In this document: one piece after another, positions 1 through 14,800 of the stretch | How positions within the stretch are numbered: position 1 is the first letter of the stretch | Layout: every line of letters starts with the position of its first letter | Assembly: GCA_035610835.1 (NCBI GenBank) | Contig: CM069458.1 | Coordinates: 31,149,449-31,213,448 of the forward strand | Direction of reading: 5' to 3' | Source: Ophiura sarsii | Lineage: Eukaryota; Echinodermata; Ophiuroidea; Amphilepidida; Ophiuridae | DNA: 64,000 nucleotides | Position numbers and translations under genes: made by a program | Notes under the pieces: model-generated | Seen by the model: the letters and a program-made list of their open reading frames with translations, nothing else | Database searches by the model: none | Told to the model about the DNA's origin: nothing

Positions 1-386
1 CATGCAAATTACTACCAATACCGGCAAAATGTTTACAGATCTGTTTAAATGTTTACAGATTTTTTGGGATTTTAACGGTCATTTATAAGAGAAAATAAGA
101 AAAGGGAAACAAATCCCGACCGAACCGACCTGAGAAGTCTGAGAAAGGTTTCTTTTTTCCGTAGCCTTTGGGTATAAATAAAAATAATTATAACTATATA
201 GTTATGTTATTGAAATAAATCATCTCTTTATTTGATTCCACAACAATCATAACATATTTCAGTACTTAAACACATTTCAGTATGATATAACAAATTTCAG
301 TACAAAATCGTAAGCTTAAAGAAAAGAAAATATGCTTAAAAATATCCATTCATGTCAATAGTCTGGAAAGGTTGTATATGTACATA

Positions 387-578
387 CTGTAAAAGTCAAT
401 ATTTTTGCGAGAAGATATTTTCACGAAAATGGTCATAAAAGGCATTTCGCGATTTTCAACTTTGTGAACAAAAGTCAATGGAAGTCAATAATTTTCACGA
501 GTTTATATTTTCGCGGATGAGGATTGATTCGCGAAATTCGCGGGAATAAAAACCTCGCGAAAATTTCTACTTTTACAG
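387..578. mobile_element. TA-flanked MITE with CTGTAAAAGT ends
   Basis: CTGTAAAAGTCAAT... and ...CTACTTTTACAG face each other with TA on both sides. The inside is rich in TTTCGCG-type words. Diverged relatives lie at about 2236-2450, 13393-13465, 31514-31700 and 50484-50560. Confidence 0.7.
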
Positions 579-984
579 TAGCAGAATTTCAATCATGATA
601 GACTTCGATTATCCACAATTATATGAAATGTCTACAGTTATGATGTATCATGATTTCAACAAATATACAAACAATTGTGAGATAGGCTTGATACAAATAA
701 TATTTCATACCATAAACTTGGGAAAAAATGTTGCTGTATATTAAATCATTTCTCATTTTCAAATATATATACAATGAGGTATTTCAAATTTACAATGCAT
801 CACAATTCCCATACATATATATACATGTATAGTTTTTTTCACACAATCACAGAAAAAATATATTATATATTTCGAAAACCATATCTTACTTAATAATAAT
901 AGGCATCAAGTATCAAAAATAGCCTTTCATGTGTAACCAGCAGTGGCTGCGGATGCATCAGAATTTAGTGCGTTATACTTCGCA

Positions 985-1192
985 TTAGTGAAAGTAGAAT
1001 TTTACAGATTGGTAAACTTTCTTCTGTAATTTGGCAACACAAATAGCTGTTATTTTTTTATTTGCTATCAAAATATGTCTACAAGTTTGCTTTATCCAAA
1101 TATGTTTTCAGTGTTATACTGCAAATTATTTTACTGGAGATATAAAGGTTTAAAAAGGTATCGAAACTTTTGGGTGGGACACCCTGTACGTC
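985..1192. mobile_element. Mariner-end-containing repeat, uninterrupted copy
   Basis: It shares TTTCTTCTGTAxTTxxGCA and CTTTTGGG(TG)GGGACACCCTGTA with 16870-17512. GGGACACCCTGTA is a typical mariner terminus. The short ORF over it is not coding. Confidence 0.55.
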
Positions 1193-2518
1193 AAGATGGA
1201 CTAACACCTATGAAGAAATGGTATCAGGGGGAGGGCATATCTGGTGGAATCAAGTATAACATAAGTTACAGAATGTCCCCAGCCTGAGAGTGCTGAGAGA
1301 GCAAAGAAGAGGTTAAAGTCACCACCACAATGCATTGCGTTTTTGCAAAATGCCCTTAATCTGGTCTCATATTCGTCTCGGTTCCCATGCACAAAATCAT
1401 GGCATCATAGTGCATTCACCGTTGGAGATCTTAGATTCTAGTTTACATCAATTAATAAATTAGTTCTCAGTGTTCCTTTTTCTTATTTCTAAAACTTAAG
1501 AGCTCCTCAAATGCATCATGTGAAAAAAGCCTTAGTTGGCTGGTGCTCCCGCAATGCATTGTGGGATATCCTTAAAATCTTCTTTGCTGAGAGAGTGAAC
1601 TATTATAGGTAATGGCAGCACATGTAACCCTTTTGTATAGTTAATCTGAATGCCCCTATGTAAATCAACCAATTTACACTTTCTCATTTGGTTTATAGCA
1701 AACCGTGATTTTCTTGTATAGTCCAATTCCAAACCTATTCTTTTTGCATAGTTCAAGCCTTTTCTTTTGTTTGCTTAGTCCTAATCAATTCAACCATAAT
1801 TTAGGAAAATGACACATTTCAGTTATAATTATTATGGTACAGGTGTGACCTTAAATTAGGTATACACTTTATCAGTGGATTGAATGAAAGAGAAAGGAGA
1901 GGCATATGCTCCATTTTTCTGAATTTGTGCCCCTCCCAACGCCCTCAATATCCTGATACTTAATCAGTAGCATGACTAGAGGTAAGAGAAGGAAGGAGAC
2001 TATGCCCCCCACCCTCCTCAGAATGTGTGCCCACTATAACCCCTCCTTCTTTATCCTAATTCTTTGAGATTGACACCCACAGGAACCTGGAAGCCCATTT
2101 AAAGCGCCAAATTCATTTTGTTCAGGCATGATTTTCGGAAGACATTATATTAAAAATATTATTGTTAGTCATTTATTTTTTTATCAAAATCTCAGGTTTT
2201 CCATAATCTGTAGTTATGAGCACCACAATATACTGTAACACACTATAATTTCGCGGATTTTAAATTTCGCGAAGTTAAAATTACTGCTATATTAGCCGGC
2301 ATTTAATTCCGCGAATCTGGAAATTTTACTGTTACTTTTAATGCAAAATTCTCAGTTTCGCAGGTATTGAATTTCGCGAATCCACATCCCTCGCAAATTT
2401 GATCCCCTGCAAAATTTGATCCCTCGCTAAATTAAGTGTTTTCATAGTAGTTTTCAGGCACATTATATTCAGGACAGGAAATAGTGTACTTTGGGTTTCA
2501 TGTTTGTATCAAGTCTAT

Positions 2519-2524
2519 TTTATT
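2519..2524 (-). terminator. Poly(A) signal AATAAA of the kinase-CARD-Death gene
   Basis: The reverse complement reads AATAAA only four bases downstream of the TAG stop. That implies a very short 3' UTR, or this hexamer is not the one used. Confidence 0.45.
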
Positions 2525-2527
2525 GAC

Positions 2528-2817
2528 CTATAACCCCAATCCCCACTTTTTCTCAAGTGCCTCCATCACCTCTCTGTTCTCCAAACTCTCCAGAGCTTCG
2601 AGTAACATCTCTTTAGTCGCCGCGCTGCCCAGCTTACGTCGCCATTCCCGTAGCACTTCCATCGCCTTCATCTCTACATCGTTAGTGTTGGCACGTTGTT
2701 CCGCCTTCTCCACTGCGGCTTGCTTCATGCCAAGCTGAATATACAGTTTCCGTAATTCTGTCGGTCCAAGAGGTTTTATCACATCCACAAAGTCATAGTC
2801 ATTGATCTTGATTGTGT
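2528..2817 (-). CDS. Last exon: C-terminal Death domain
   Basis: It enters in phase 1 after acceptor ATATACAG and ends at TAG (2528-2530). The 96 codons encode a Death domain: an LGPTELRKLYIQLGM helix, an acidic loop, the conserved Trp in LREWRRKLG, and LLEALESLENREVMEALEK. The open frame continues upstream of the acceptor, but those residues are low-complexity proline-rich and intronic. An AATAAA lies four bases after the stop. Confidence 0.85.
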
Positions 2818-5800
2818 CTGTATATGGTATTAAGGGTGATTGTAACACAATTATTAATTTGGGTAGTTTGAGAATAGAGTGGGCACTGCCAGGGGGTGGT
2901 GGCGGCCGCTTTTCCACCAAGCACCTGTAAAATGGCCCTTAGGTGATGGAAAAAGAAAACCCGTTTTACGGGTGGACAGATCGGTCACATTTAAAAAAAT
3001 TTAAAATACCTAAAATGTCACTAAAATCTGCCCGATTGACTTCCACAAAACGGCTGATTTTACATGATTTGAGATTTTTTTAAAATAAAAACAACAACTG
3101 ATTTTCCAAGAATCGCAAAAAGTGGGTCGGCCGGGCCCGTAAAACAGGGTGCTTTTTTTTCGTCGCCTTAATGGCATAAATCACAAAACCATTTTAAAAA
3201 CCTTTTTGCATGTGCTTTGACGCTTAAACGTGTTATAACGCACGCAAATCCGTCAATAGAATCGACCCAAAAAACTCCTTTTATAGATCGACGTCAACAT
3301 GTTCATGAAAGTGAAATCATGACCATTTTTTTGTTGCTTTTTTGGACTCGGATGAGTAGCCATCATTATGCAGAGTGACCCCCAGGGGGGCACTGACTTA
3401 GGAAAGTTGTATTACAGTAGGTATGTGCAGTCCTGGAGACGACCCCATTTCAGCATGCTTCAATTATTTTGAGATGCTCATTGTTTTTCTCAAAATCTGG
3501 AAATTGGGGAAATTCTTTTTGTATAAGAGTCCCGAATTAACAGAAAAATTGTGAAGAAAGAATCAGTGCTATTAAGTTTCAACTAATTTTCTAAAAATAA
3601 ATCCTCAGGGGCCTACTTTTCATAAATAATTTATTAGTCGGAAGTCCTCAATATTAAGTTCCAGGATGTCATGGCCCTAAAAAATATGTGTGACTTTATA
3701 GATTTCCCCTCCCCTAAGGTTTTGAGCTCAACTGCTCAATACCATGATTCAATCAATCAACAAGCATGATCTATTTGATAAGAACCATGCTGGAAACAGT
3801 AATTTCAAACATTTTTTTATATTTTTATTGATAAATATTGTTCAGGTATAGGAACTGGTTTGATATGTGAAACTAACAATGGTATCCTGTATAATAAAAG
3901 CCACACATTTTGAACAGACAGATTGCTATAAATGGATGAGAGTCCCAACATGAGTAAACTTTGCAGACTACCAAAACGTTAATCTAGGACTATGATGGGG
4001 GAGGGGGGAGGGTGCCGCTGGAAGTTTGAAATCCTGTCCCATATATGTGGGGGGGATTTGTTGACTGAAAACATGCAAAAATGAAGGTCTTTTGATAACT
4101 AAACTGGCTTTCCATATCCCCAATATATGGGAGTGACTCTTGTCATTGGATTATTTTGTACCTTCATATGGTTGGCTAATTCGGTATAAGGAGATCTTGG
4201 TCGACCTACAGCAAAAATGAAGGTCTTTTGATAAGAGAATGTAAAGGGCAGCTAAAGGCTTTGGGTGAGAAATTGACACATATTCCCAATGAAGATCTTT
4301 GAATGAAAAATATGCTAATTCATTTTCTAAACAGTAAGGAGTCTTTTGGCAATTTCCCCTCAAAATATTGATCCTTGGGTGAAATTGTTTTAATTTTTGG
4401 AGAAAATAATATGGGCCTTTAGGGGACATTCTCAAAAACATGGTTTTTGGGTGATAGTGAGGTTAAAATGGGGGTGGGTGGGGTGGGAGGTGCTTTAATG
4501 GCTTTCCATAACCCTATATATGGGAGTGCCTCATGTCATGGAGGTTATTTTTGGAGACCTGGGTCTTCCTACAGCACCAGATGCTCTCGATGTTGAAAGG
4601 GGGAGGGGGTCTAACTGGCTTTCCATATCCCTAATATATATGGGAGTGACTCATGTCATGGGGGTTATTTTGTACCTTCATATGGTTGGCTAGGTCGGTA
4701 AGGAGACCTGGGTCGACCTGCAGCACCAGATGCTCTCTGTTCTGCTCCAACACGTCCAAACAGTTGTGTATTCCTCCATTCTGAATCCAAACAAATTGAA
4801 AGGCAAAAGTAGCAAGTTATAGATCGTTGGTGTTCTGTCAAAACCTTGTATGTTTTCCAGCCCTTGAACATGTATAAAGTAAGACTTCAATATGGTTGTA
4901 CATTGGAAGTGTTGTTTTATACATGTCCAGGGACAAGAGCACTTACAAGGTTTTACAGGGTGAGTCAAAAAAAAGTTTACCCTAATTGAAAAAATTGAAA
5001 AAAATATTTCTGACCACAAAATCAAGGTAAACAAAACTTTAAATGATTGCGCCATTTCTTTGCTACCATCTGGAAAAAAAATCACGCTATTTGATGATAC
5101 CGTTAAGTAAATATGACAATTTCTGTACAGGAGCTGTTTTTTCACCAAAAACACGGTTTTTAATTTCAAGCTTAACGAGCTTAATAATGTTTACTAGGAT
5201 TAGATGTAAAGCATTACACATCTTGTTTAATAAAATAATTAAGTAGACAATAGACTTGTTCAAAATTGTCTCCTAATAGATTAAAACAATAGACAGCTTT
5301 TTAAAGGCCTATTTATGACACAATTACCACACTTTAATCATTTCATAGCAAAGGAATTGATCCTTTCGCTGTCGGTATTGTAATTTTGTATTGGTTGTAT
5401 CTTATGAAATATAATGGTCAAGATCTGGAAGCGTGTTCGGACGTTAAATTGGTCACTTTTATTCAAAACAGCGTAAAATAAGTTCCCCTCAACTAATCTA
5501 AACCAGATAAAATTCATATTAAAGCTAATTAATTTGTCTTTATATCGTAGTAAATTGTTTTGAAAACAAACGAATACTTTTTTCTAAACAAATCGCTGAA
5601 GTTGAGTAAACTTTTTTTTGACTCACCCTGTACAGATGTGTTTTTGGCCTTTGAACATATTTAGAGCAGACTGTCCAAAAGATATTCATATGAAGTATTA
5701 CTGTATACATGCTGAAGGGCCGGATGGAGATACAATGCTTTGGCAGAACAGTGACGATATCTGCAATGGTGCACCCTTGAATATTATATCCCTTTGTTCT

Positions 5801-8800
5801 CAAGAGGAAAGGAAGTAGTCCTATAACAAGGGAGCATTGCCATTTAAAATGTTGCAGAATTTATCTCAAAAGTTCTATTTCTAAGGGCATTTCTTAGCAG
5901 TTTCAAGGTTCCAAAACTTCCTTCTCTTTTTTATATGGCCCAATGTACCGACAACCTTCAGTGTACCGACGGCATAATTTTAAGGGGGACACAGGGACCC
6001 TAGCCCCCCTTTGGCTACGCCACTGAAAGATCTCCATTTCCTTTGATCTGCACCCAGGACCCTATTGTTAGTGTCACCAGTTACCAAAATACCTTTGATG
6101 TATTTAAGCTAATTTGTTCCTATTATTTGACGGTTGATTTTAAGATGATGGGGAAAAGGCCTCTCTCCTTTTACAATTCTTACCCATATTCAGCTTGAGA
6201 CTATCCCCACATGATTCTCCTAAAAATGTTACTTTTGAATGACAAAATTACCTAAAATTAGCTTCAAAATTAATCTGAAAACCAACTTTCAAACCAAATG
6301 ATTTAATTTTTTAGATTTAAGGCAAATTTTCTTCTTGCCCCTCCCATTACTCCTTTACCCCCTTAAAATTGGTGAACCTCCTCATAGCAACAAATCCATA
6401 AGGAAGTGTCGCACATAAACGCAAAAAGCCCACTGTGCGTCATGCGTGCATGCAGCCCATACCGTTTGTATATGGCCAAAATCGTGGGCATACTTATGGA
6501 TTCCTTTTGCATGCGGAGAGATATTTATCGCCTATTTGGAAGTGACTTAACTAGAGTTTTGTAACCGGATCTTTGTTTCTATAACAGCGGATACCCGATA
6601 TGACATTCTGTTATCAACAACAAGAAGCAACAAGAAGAGTTTGGTGCCATAATGGGCGGGGGAGGGGAGGGAGTTTTTCACAACTTCAATACCCTTAATA
6701 TCTTCGATATCAACAAACTTCAAACTGCTTTATTTATGTTCCGTTTCAATAATAACGCGCTCCCAAATTCCTTTAGGGGTTTCTTCTCTAAACATAAAGA
6801 TCTTCACAATTATAACACTAGAAACGCTAATAATATTAAATCTAAATTACTTCGTCATTCAATAATCTATGATTGTACTCTTTTCACTTCATTATACCAT
6901 CTCCCTATCATTACAACCTCCTATAGTAGTAGTATATACATTACTCTCAGATAACGGAACTGGACAAGACACGGGCAATGTGATAGATAGCTGGTCGGCT
7001 ATTGCTGAGAGGATTTATTCCTTAAATACTACAGAATTCAACAATGTCAAATTTTATTTGACATTATTATTTGATAATACAATTATTGAACATCTAATAA
7101 TATAGATGAATTGAATATATTAATTGATATCATACCAGTACATTTAAATATAATTTGAATCTATAAGTTCAAAACACAAGTGGAACCAAGAGTCCCATGA
7201 TTGGAAGGTCATAATAGGAAATACCGACTGTTCAGTTTCATAAACAGTTTCGGTTAATCAATTTTAAAAGGCCTAGTAAAGTACCAAAAACCTAAAGTTA
7301 AATAGCGGATGATGCCGCACCAATTGATAATATGATTATGACCAATGTCAGAATTTTACTAATTCATTAATTATAAGTCCCCCATGGAGACATCCGTACT
7401 GTTCAATTTTCGAAGGAAATGATACCAAAAATAATGTGAGAATTATTAATTGAAAATACATCATTATCACAATGGTTATCTTAATTGACCATTGGACGTG
7501 AATTAGACAATAGTAATTGGTATAAGATTTTACCTTATAAGTATATAATTTGTTCTTTAATCATTACTCGTTGATGATATTTATGATCGTAAAAAGTCAA
7601 TAATTGGGATTTAAACCCATAAATGTTAAAGATTAATCACCAAAAGCCATATAATACCCACACACCCACCTGGTTACCTACCCCAAAGAGGTATCCAGGG
7701 GGGCTGGCTACCTACCAAAGAGGTGCCAGGGGGAGCCTACCCCAAAGAGGCTCCGGGAAAAGGACTCGTGGGCCAAGATACCAAAGATCAGTGTACGAAC
7801 CAACATGGCAGCCACGGAGGACCAGGATGCACGACCAACAGCGGTCCAACACACTGTAGGGGCTAGGAACAAAGAGGTGCTAGGGGGAGCCTACCCCAAA
7901 GAGGCTCCGGGAAAAGGACTCGTGGGCCAAGATACCAAAGATCAGTGTAAGAACCAACATGGCAGCCACGGAGGACCAGGATGCACGACCAACAGCGGTC
8001 CAACACACTGTAGGGGCTAGGAACAGATTCGACTAATGACATGGGAAAAACCCTATAGAGCTACAAAAGCCCTCCGATAGGGGACGGGAGCCAAAGGACA
8101 CAAAGAACAGAGGCTCCGGCCGGGGGATGAGGGCCAAGATACCAAAGATCAATGGCACCAACGGGATGTGAACCAATATGCACAACCAACAGGTCCACAA
8201 CAGGGCCGAAAAAGTGAAGGACCCAGGTGCACAACAAACATGGCCCGCCACATGGCAGAATTTATTATATATTTTTGATATAAGTTTCAAAGAAACAAAA
8301 AGAAATCCGAAAAAGACAAACAAATAAATAAACACTATAAAATAAAGAGATTGAGACCACTTTGTTAAAATAATGACAAAATAAATTTTAAGAAAAAATA
8401 AAAATAAAAATAAAAAATAATTTGAAACATGGATAGGACTTAACCAGGCAAATTGGCCTAGCTACAATTGGGTGGGTGGGAGTGGCGATTCGTAAATAGT
8501 TCCTCTCAGCAGAACAACCGACAAGCGAATGAAAATAAATGGACACGGCAATTGAACCAAAAACCGCAGAACATGGAAGACGGCCTCTGATTGGCTCATC
8601 GACCGGTAGCCATGACAGAGGGATACACACAACATCCAAAGCACGCCACTTCCGTTTCATGCAGTAAATGAGTTCGATCGAGAGTGCCCTCTATCAAACT
8701 TAATTGTTTTTATAATTCTAGATATTTACAGCAGTGGGGCCAAACTTAAAGCCTTACAGGCTTCTCCACACACTTTCCAACATCACCATTCTGGACCATT

Positions 8801-11800
8801 CTCATTGCCTGAATTTTTACATACATATTTAGCTTATCCATTGTATTATTGTTTTCACTCTATATCGTCTAGATTTAACTCTTTCATGATACCATACCAT
8901 TCCAGAATATAAATTGTTTTCTTGATGTTATATTTTGTTATATTGTTATATATACGTTGTTGGATTGTGTAAATAAATCTTATGAATTAATGAATGAATG
9001 AATGAGTACATCACTAACCTCTGATAACTTTACCCTCAATCTTCTTCACTTCATGGTAAAGATCCTTGTCAGTCTCCCGTAGAGCCTCCATGAAAGTTGC
9101 GTAGGCTTTATCACTCTTCCGTTTCAAGATCTCCAGCAGCCTATCTACCTTCTCCTCTGTGCGAGAACGACTGCGTATTTCGGACACGTCTCCGTCCGTG
9201 AGTATGCCTCTTCCTTTCAGCTTCACGAGGATGTCTTGGGGTGGAAGGTAGGTGCAGAGGATCTCTGTGGCGCTGTGGAGTATCTTGCCATTTATTTCCC
9301 GCTTCTGCATTTTGGTAATGTTCAGGCCTGCAAGAGGGGAAATAGCATTGAGAAACCCCTTACAAATTGGGTAAAGCAGCTTGGGCCAAAAAAAGAAAAA
9401 AAATTGACTTGCCCTTTCCGACCGACCCGAATTTTCGGAAATCTAGGGTTGCTAGTTTTAAAAATTGAAAGAAGCACATAACAATAAAGAATGATGAAAA
9501 CGTGTTTTTGAGTAGTATCTGCTTGTTTAAAAAAACAAAACAAACAAAATCAAAACAAAATCTCTTTAAAACGTGTTTTTGTAAAGTATCTCCCTGTTTA
9601 AATCTAAATAATAAAAATAAAAAATCCGACCGTCCGACCCAGACTCTGGCCCTGAAAGGGCAAGTCAACTTTTTTTTTGTGCCTTATATCGTCACACGCA
9701 AACAATTTCACTTTGATTATAAATAGTTCATAACTAGAGGGCTGGAGAAAATTAAGTTGTGTAAGGCATAAAGGGGCAGAAGTGTGACAACTCAGGTCAA
9801 TTTGATTTGAGTTGGACAAAAATCACCATTTTCAATGAATTACTTGAGTCCATGTCCTCACAGTCTTGACATGTGTGAATCTGTTTCAAAACATATTGAA
9901 AGACTTAACCCATTTAATAAAATTGGGGTCTTAGAACTGATGCACACTCAAAAGGGGGTCATAAGAGCTAGTAGCAGAGGGTGAAAAAGGGGGTCTTCAG
10001 CGTGGCACATACCTATACCCTTTTCCAATGTCAGTGCCCCCCCCCCCCTCCCCCCGGGACTTAACCCAAAAGACAAGGTTTGAGTCTGATAATGAACTGA
10101 CCTTAATAAGTTGATTCTATACAAATGATTGCCATAAGTAACACTTTTGTGCCTATTTAACTTGACCTGCCAACAGTCTTGTACGTGCCTTGATAGGTAC
10201 CATTAGTGTGTTCAATAAAACTTAAATAGTGACTTGAAAAATTAATATCTTGATGTGACTTGACTTGAGCCAACAATTGTGTTGACTTGACTGTTTTAAT
10301 TGATGTGATATGACTTAAGGAAGATTGAGAAAAAAATTAACTTGATTTGTACATCTGTCTGTGACTATTTTAAAAATGGTGACTCCTAAATTGTCTCAGA
10401 GATATAGGAGGTATGGTGGTGGGGGCTGGACGAGAGAAGGTGGGATGGAGGAGTAATGGAACATCACAATAAGGCCAACAAATAAATTGTTGTGTTGCCC
10501 TTTTAAGGAAGTTTTTGATTGATTTTTTGAATTTTGTGAGTGCTGTAATTATTGAACTATGGATCAAATGCATATAAAAGTATACATTTTTGGAAAGGAA
10601 ATTGATCAGAGAACCTGAATTTTGCGTCAATTTTGACCAAAAATGTTGATTTCTTGAAAAATCACACACAAAAAAATCACTTTTTTGGGTTTCAACAAGG
10701 CTAACAAAAATAATAATTTAGAGTTAAAAATTCCCAAATTTATAGATTATGATGTAAAGACACTAACTCAGGGACAATTCTTTTTTTCCCACTTTTTTTA
10801 GTGCTTTTTGGTAAAAATTTCCAAAAATATTAAATTAGGTTTGTTAAAAAAACAAATCGTCCCTAAGTTAGTATCTTTAAATCATAATCTATAAATTTGG
10901 GAGTTTTTAACTCAAAATTATTTTTGTTAGCCTTGTTGAACATTTTTCGGTCAAAAAAGTGATTTTTTGTGATTTTCTCAAGAAATCAACATTTTTGGTC
11001 AAAATTGACGCAAAATTTAGATTCTCTGATCCATTTCCTTTCCAAACATGGGAGTAATTTTGTTATACCCTTCACAGGGGTATTCACAGTGCGTGATTTT
11101 TAAGAACGACGCATACTACCGATGTTGGTGTGTAGGGTATAACAGAATTATGCCCAAAAATGTATAATTTTATATACATTTGAGCCATAGTTCCATAATT
11201 ACAGCACTCACAAAATTCAAAAAGTGACTTCCTTGAACCTTGAGTCCACTCAAGGAAGTTTTTGATTTGTAATTATTGTACTATTGATCAAATTCATATA
11301 AAAATATACATTTTTGGAAAGCAAATGGATCAGAGAATTAAAATTTGGTGTCAATTTTGACCAAAATTTTGATTTTTTGAGAAAATCACAAAATTCACTT
11401 TTTTGACCCAAATTTGTTTTGAACAAAGCTAACAAAAATATTTTTTTAGTAAAAAATGTCTAAATCGCTTGATTATAATGTAAAGACACTAACTAATTTT
11501 TCATTTTATAACCTAATATAATATTTTTTGAAATTTTGACCAAAAAGTGAAAAAAGGTGAAAACTTTTTTTAGGCACTTTTTAATTGGGTCAAAAATATT
11601 TTCTCACTAAATCAACATTTTGGTAAAAGTTGATGCCAAATTTGGATTCTCTGATTCATTTCCTTTCCAAAAATGTATACTTTTTATATACATAACTAAT
11701 AGTTCAATAATAACAGCACTCTCAAAATTCAAAGAGTGACTTCCTTGAGTCCCAATAATCTTGAAGCAGATTTCCTTTTCTTGGCGAGTCAAATTTTGTT

Positions 11801-14800
11801 CTTTACTTTATTTTTGCTGACAAATATTACTAACAGACGTCATGTCAAGACAAAATTTGTAATGTCAATTTGACAAATGTTTCTAGTGTGATAATAGTTT
11901 AAATATAAAGCCAAGCCAACTTATTCATTTTAAGCAGAAAATAGTAATATTTAAAACGATTTTGGTAACATTTAAAAATTAAAATTAAATTAAAAAATCT
12001 AACCCTAAATTTTGTGAGATTTATTAAAAGGGTTGGTCGCTGAGGGCCACACAACAATATTTTGTTACCTAACTTACCTGACAGTGTATTCCATCCATCT
12101 CCTTCGTCATCCTGTGACAGAGGATCTACTTCCATGTTCCCGACACTCTCTGCAGCACAAACAATTACAATAACAGACCGACAGATTGAGCATTTGTAAA
12201 TAAGGTTAGTATCCATATTGTTGCATGCGCACCTCTCGCGAGGTAGCGTAAAATGGAGAGATACACAGCAGATAAATCAACAATACAACAACTCCAAGAA
12301 GATTGGCTTATAGGCCTTTTATGTGTGTGCTTGATACATTGGCTCGACTGCAAAAAGACTGTAAGTCCTCTTCATACTTTGATTATATACTTTCTATTAT
12401 ATTGTATTTTATGTTTGTGCCTTGAGTGCTCTTATTTACAGTGGATATGTGCTTTGTCACTTTTATTATTATTATATAGTTTGTTGTGGAAACTACTTGT
12501 TTTAGCGGTACCCTGGCCCTGGTTACCAGTGGAGTAACGTCAATGGTTAAGTCCTCTTCATACTTTGATTATATACTTTCTATTACGGTATATTGTATTT
12601 TATGTTTGTGCCTTGAGTTCTCTTATTTAGAGTGGATATGTGCCTTTGTCTGCACTTTTATTATTATTATATAGTTTGTTGTGGAAACTACTTGTTTTAG
12701 CAATACCCTGGTTACCAGTGGAGATTCGTCAATGGTTTATACCTCAAGACATACACAGATTCATGTTATTTACGTGGTCATGCCCGCAGTCGACTCCAAC
12801 CACAACAATGGCCTTAATATAGCTCATAATTCTATAAAATTCCCTTTCTGTTATGGGGAGAAACCGGTATGTGATTGTGTAGCCATGCGCACCAGTGAAC
12901 CATAACTGGTAACTTGTTTGCACTAGTTTTAAAGGTCGCTAAGTTTCACAAAGTTGTTTTTTAAATTCCCTAAAGTTGCACTATAAGTTGTTGAAAATTC
13001 ATTAAGTTTTTAAAATCTCAAAAATTGCACAAAATGCAATTGATTGCAATTTCATGGTTTTTTTGGGTAACTTTTCGATTTTGCGCAACTTTGTGCAATA
13101 TATTTCCCCTGTGACATGGGGCCTATTATTATAATAAATTTCACCTTATATGTGACTACATGGCAACACGAAATGGGTGGAAAGTAGCACTCTCAAGAAA
13201 AGTTAGTTCAAATGTCACCTTATTCCTTGAAAAACAAGATTTAAAATGATACCAAACATGACAGAATACAACAACAAACTTGATTATGTTTGTAAAAAAT
13301 GCAACTTTCAGCTCATTTCATAGTGCCATGTCACATATATATATAGTAAGAAAGTCTGTCACGACGGAAATCCATAACAAGTAGAAAGGTGTACTGTAAA
13401 ACCACTTGATTTCGCAAGGGATTTAATTTCGCGAAGATGCCGATTCGCAAAATTAAATACACTAGCGGCGTACCCTCGCTACGCTCGGGTCCCTGCTAGA
13501 TGGTTATTGCCTACCTATCAAACCGCATTCAGTTAACCCTCCATACTTTTAAAACCACACAAACCCCCTACAACCGCCCCCACTGCAACTACACCAACCA
13601 GGTGGATTTATAATCATAACCCTCCTAACCATTTCCCGTGGCTACTTCATTAACTCTTAACCCTATCCTAAAACATTTCCTGTGGTTTTACCCCCCCCCC
13701 CCCCCCCCCCCCCCAATACACACACATAAACCAGGTTGATTATAATCACAACCCTCCTTAAACCATTTCCCGTGGCTTCTTCATTAACCCTCGGTCCCTT
13801 AGATTGTTTGGCATGCCAACTTAAAGTAAATAAATCAGGTTGCTTCATTAACCCCCGCAAAATGCTACTTGTACCATTATCACCCTAGCTCCTAAACCAT
13901 TTCCAGTGGTTTTTACACCCCCCGCCCCCACCCCAACAGGCCTAATTTCCCGTGTGGCTTCCGAGGTTGCACCATGTGTAGCAGTGCGTGTGACGCGGCA
14001 GTGAGCCCTTGCACAAACATGCACAGGACGCGTTACCACGGTATGATTACGCGGTAGTAGTACGCGCAACGCACAATGTTGTTCAATTCTAGTGGCATTT
14101 ATGAGCCAATTCTGAGAGGTTTTTTGCTGTTTTTGGAGCCAATTGTTAACCAATTTCACTGAAATAAACTTGAACACCCTTCCCGTTATTTCCTCTATCT
14201 TTCATGCAAAGTAGGCACCACTTTGATCACAACTAACGGAGAGATAAGGATAACAAACAAACAAACACACAAACAAACACACATTGTTCCAGATGTATAG
14301 TAAGATTGTACCCGTAAAACTGACAATTTTGCATTGAATCTAACAGTAACCTTTCCAGAAAGACCATTTACAAGAAAAGGCATGCTTTTTACAAAATCTT
14401 GTCGAGTTGTACACGTCTAGGGGTAAAATTTGGGAGAAAAAACCAGGAAATTCCTAAATTTAATTTCATATAAAATCCTCATTTTGTCATACAAATTTGG
14501 CTTCACAGGTAATACATGTTCAGGGAGTGTTCATAAATACTTTGGTGGGGTTGAAAATGTCTGAGTCTCGGACATTTTTTCTTCTTCTTGAGCCCCCAAA
14601 CACCGTTATTTTTTTTCTTAATCCGCCCTTTTTATGGTGATTTTTTTCTTGATCCCCTTCTGTATGTCTAAGTTACCGAGCATTATTAGATTTGACTGCG
14701 CACGAAGCGTGTAATTGTAAAAATGTGGGTTAATTTTTGCAACAAAAAAAAACAAAACATTTTTTTATCCCCCCTATTAGGCTAATGAAAGTGAATTGTT

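Noticed and set aside
2818..2920. Upstream extension of the Death-domain ORF with a Met start
   Set aside because: The residues before 2817 are low-complexity, and a good splice acceptor lies exactly where Death-domain similarity begins.
7623..8020. Two ORFs rich in Gly/Pro/Lys
   Set aside because: They are frames through a tandem repeat, with the same peptides repeated in different frames.
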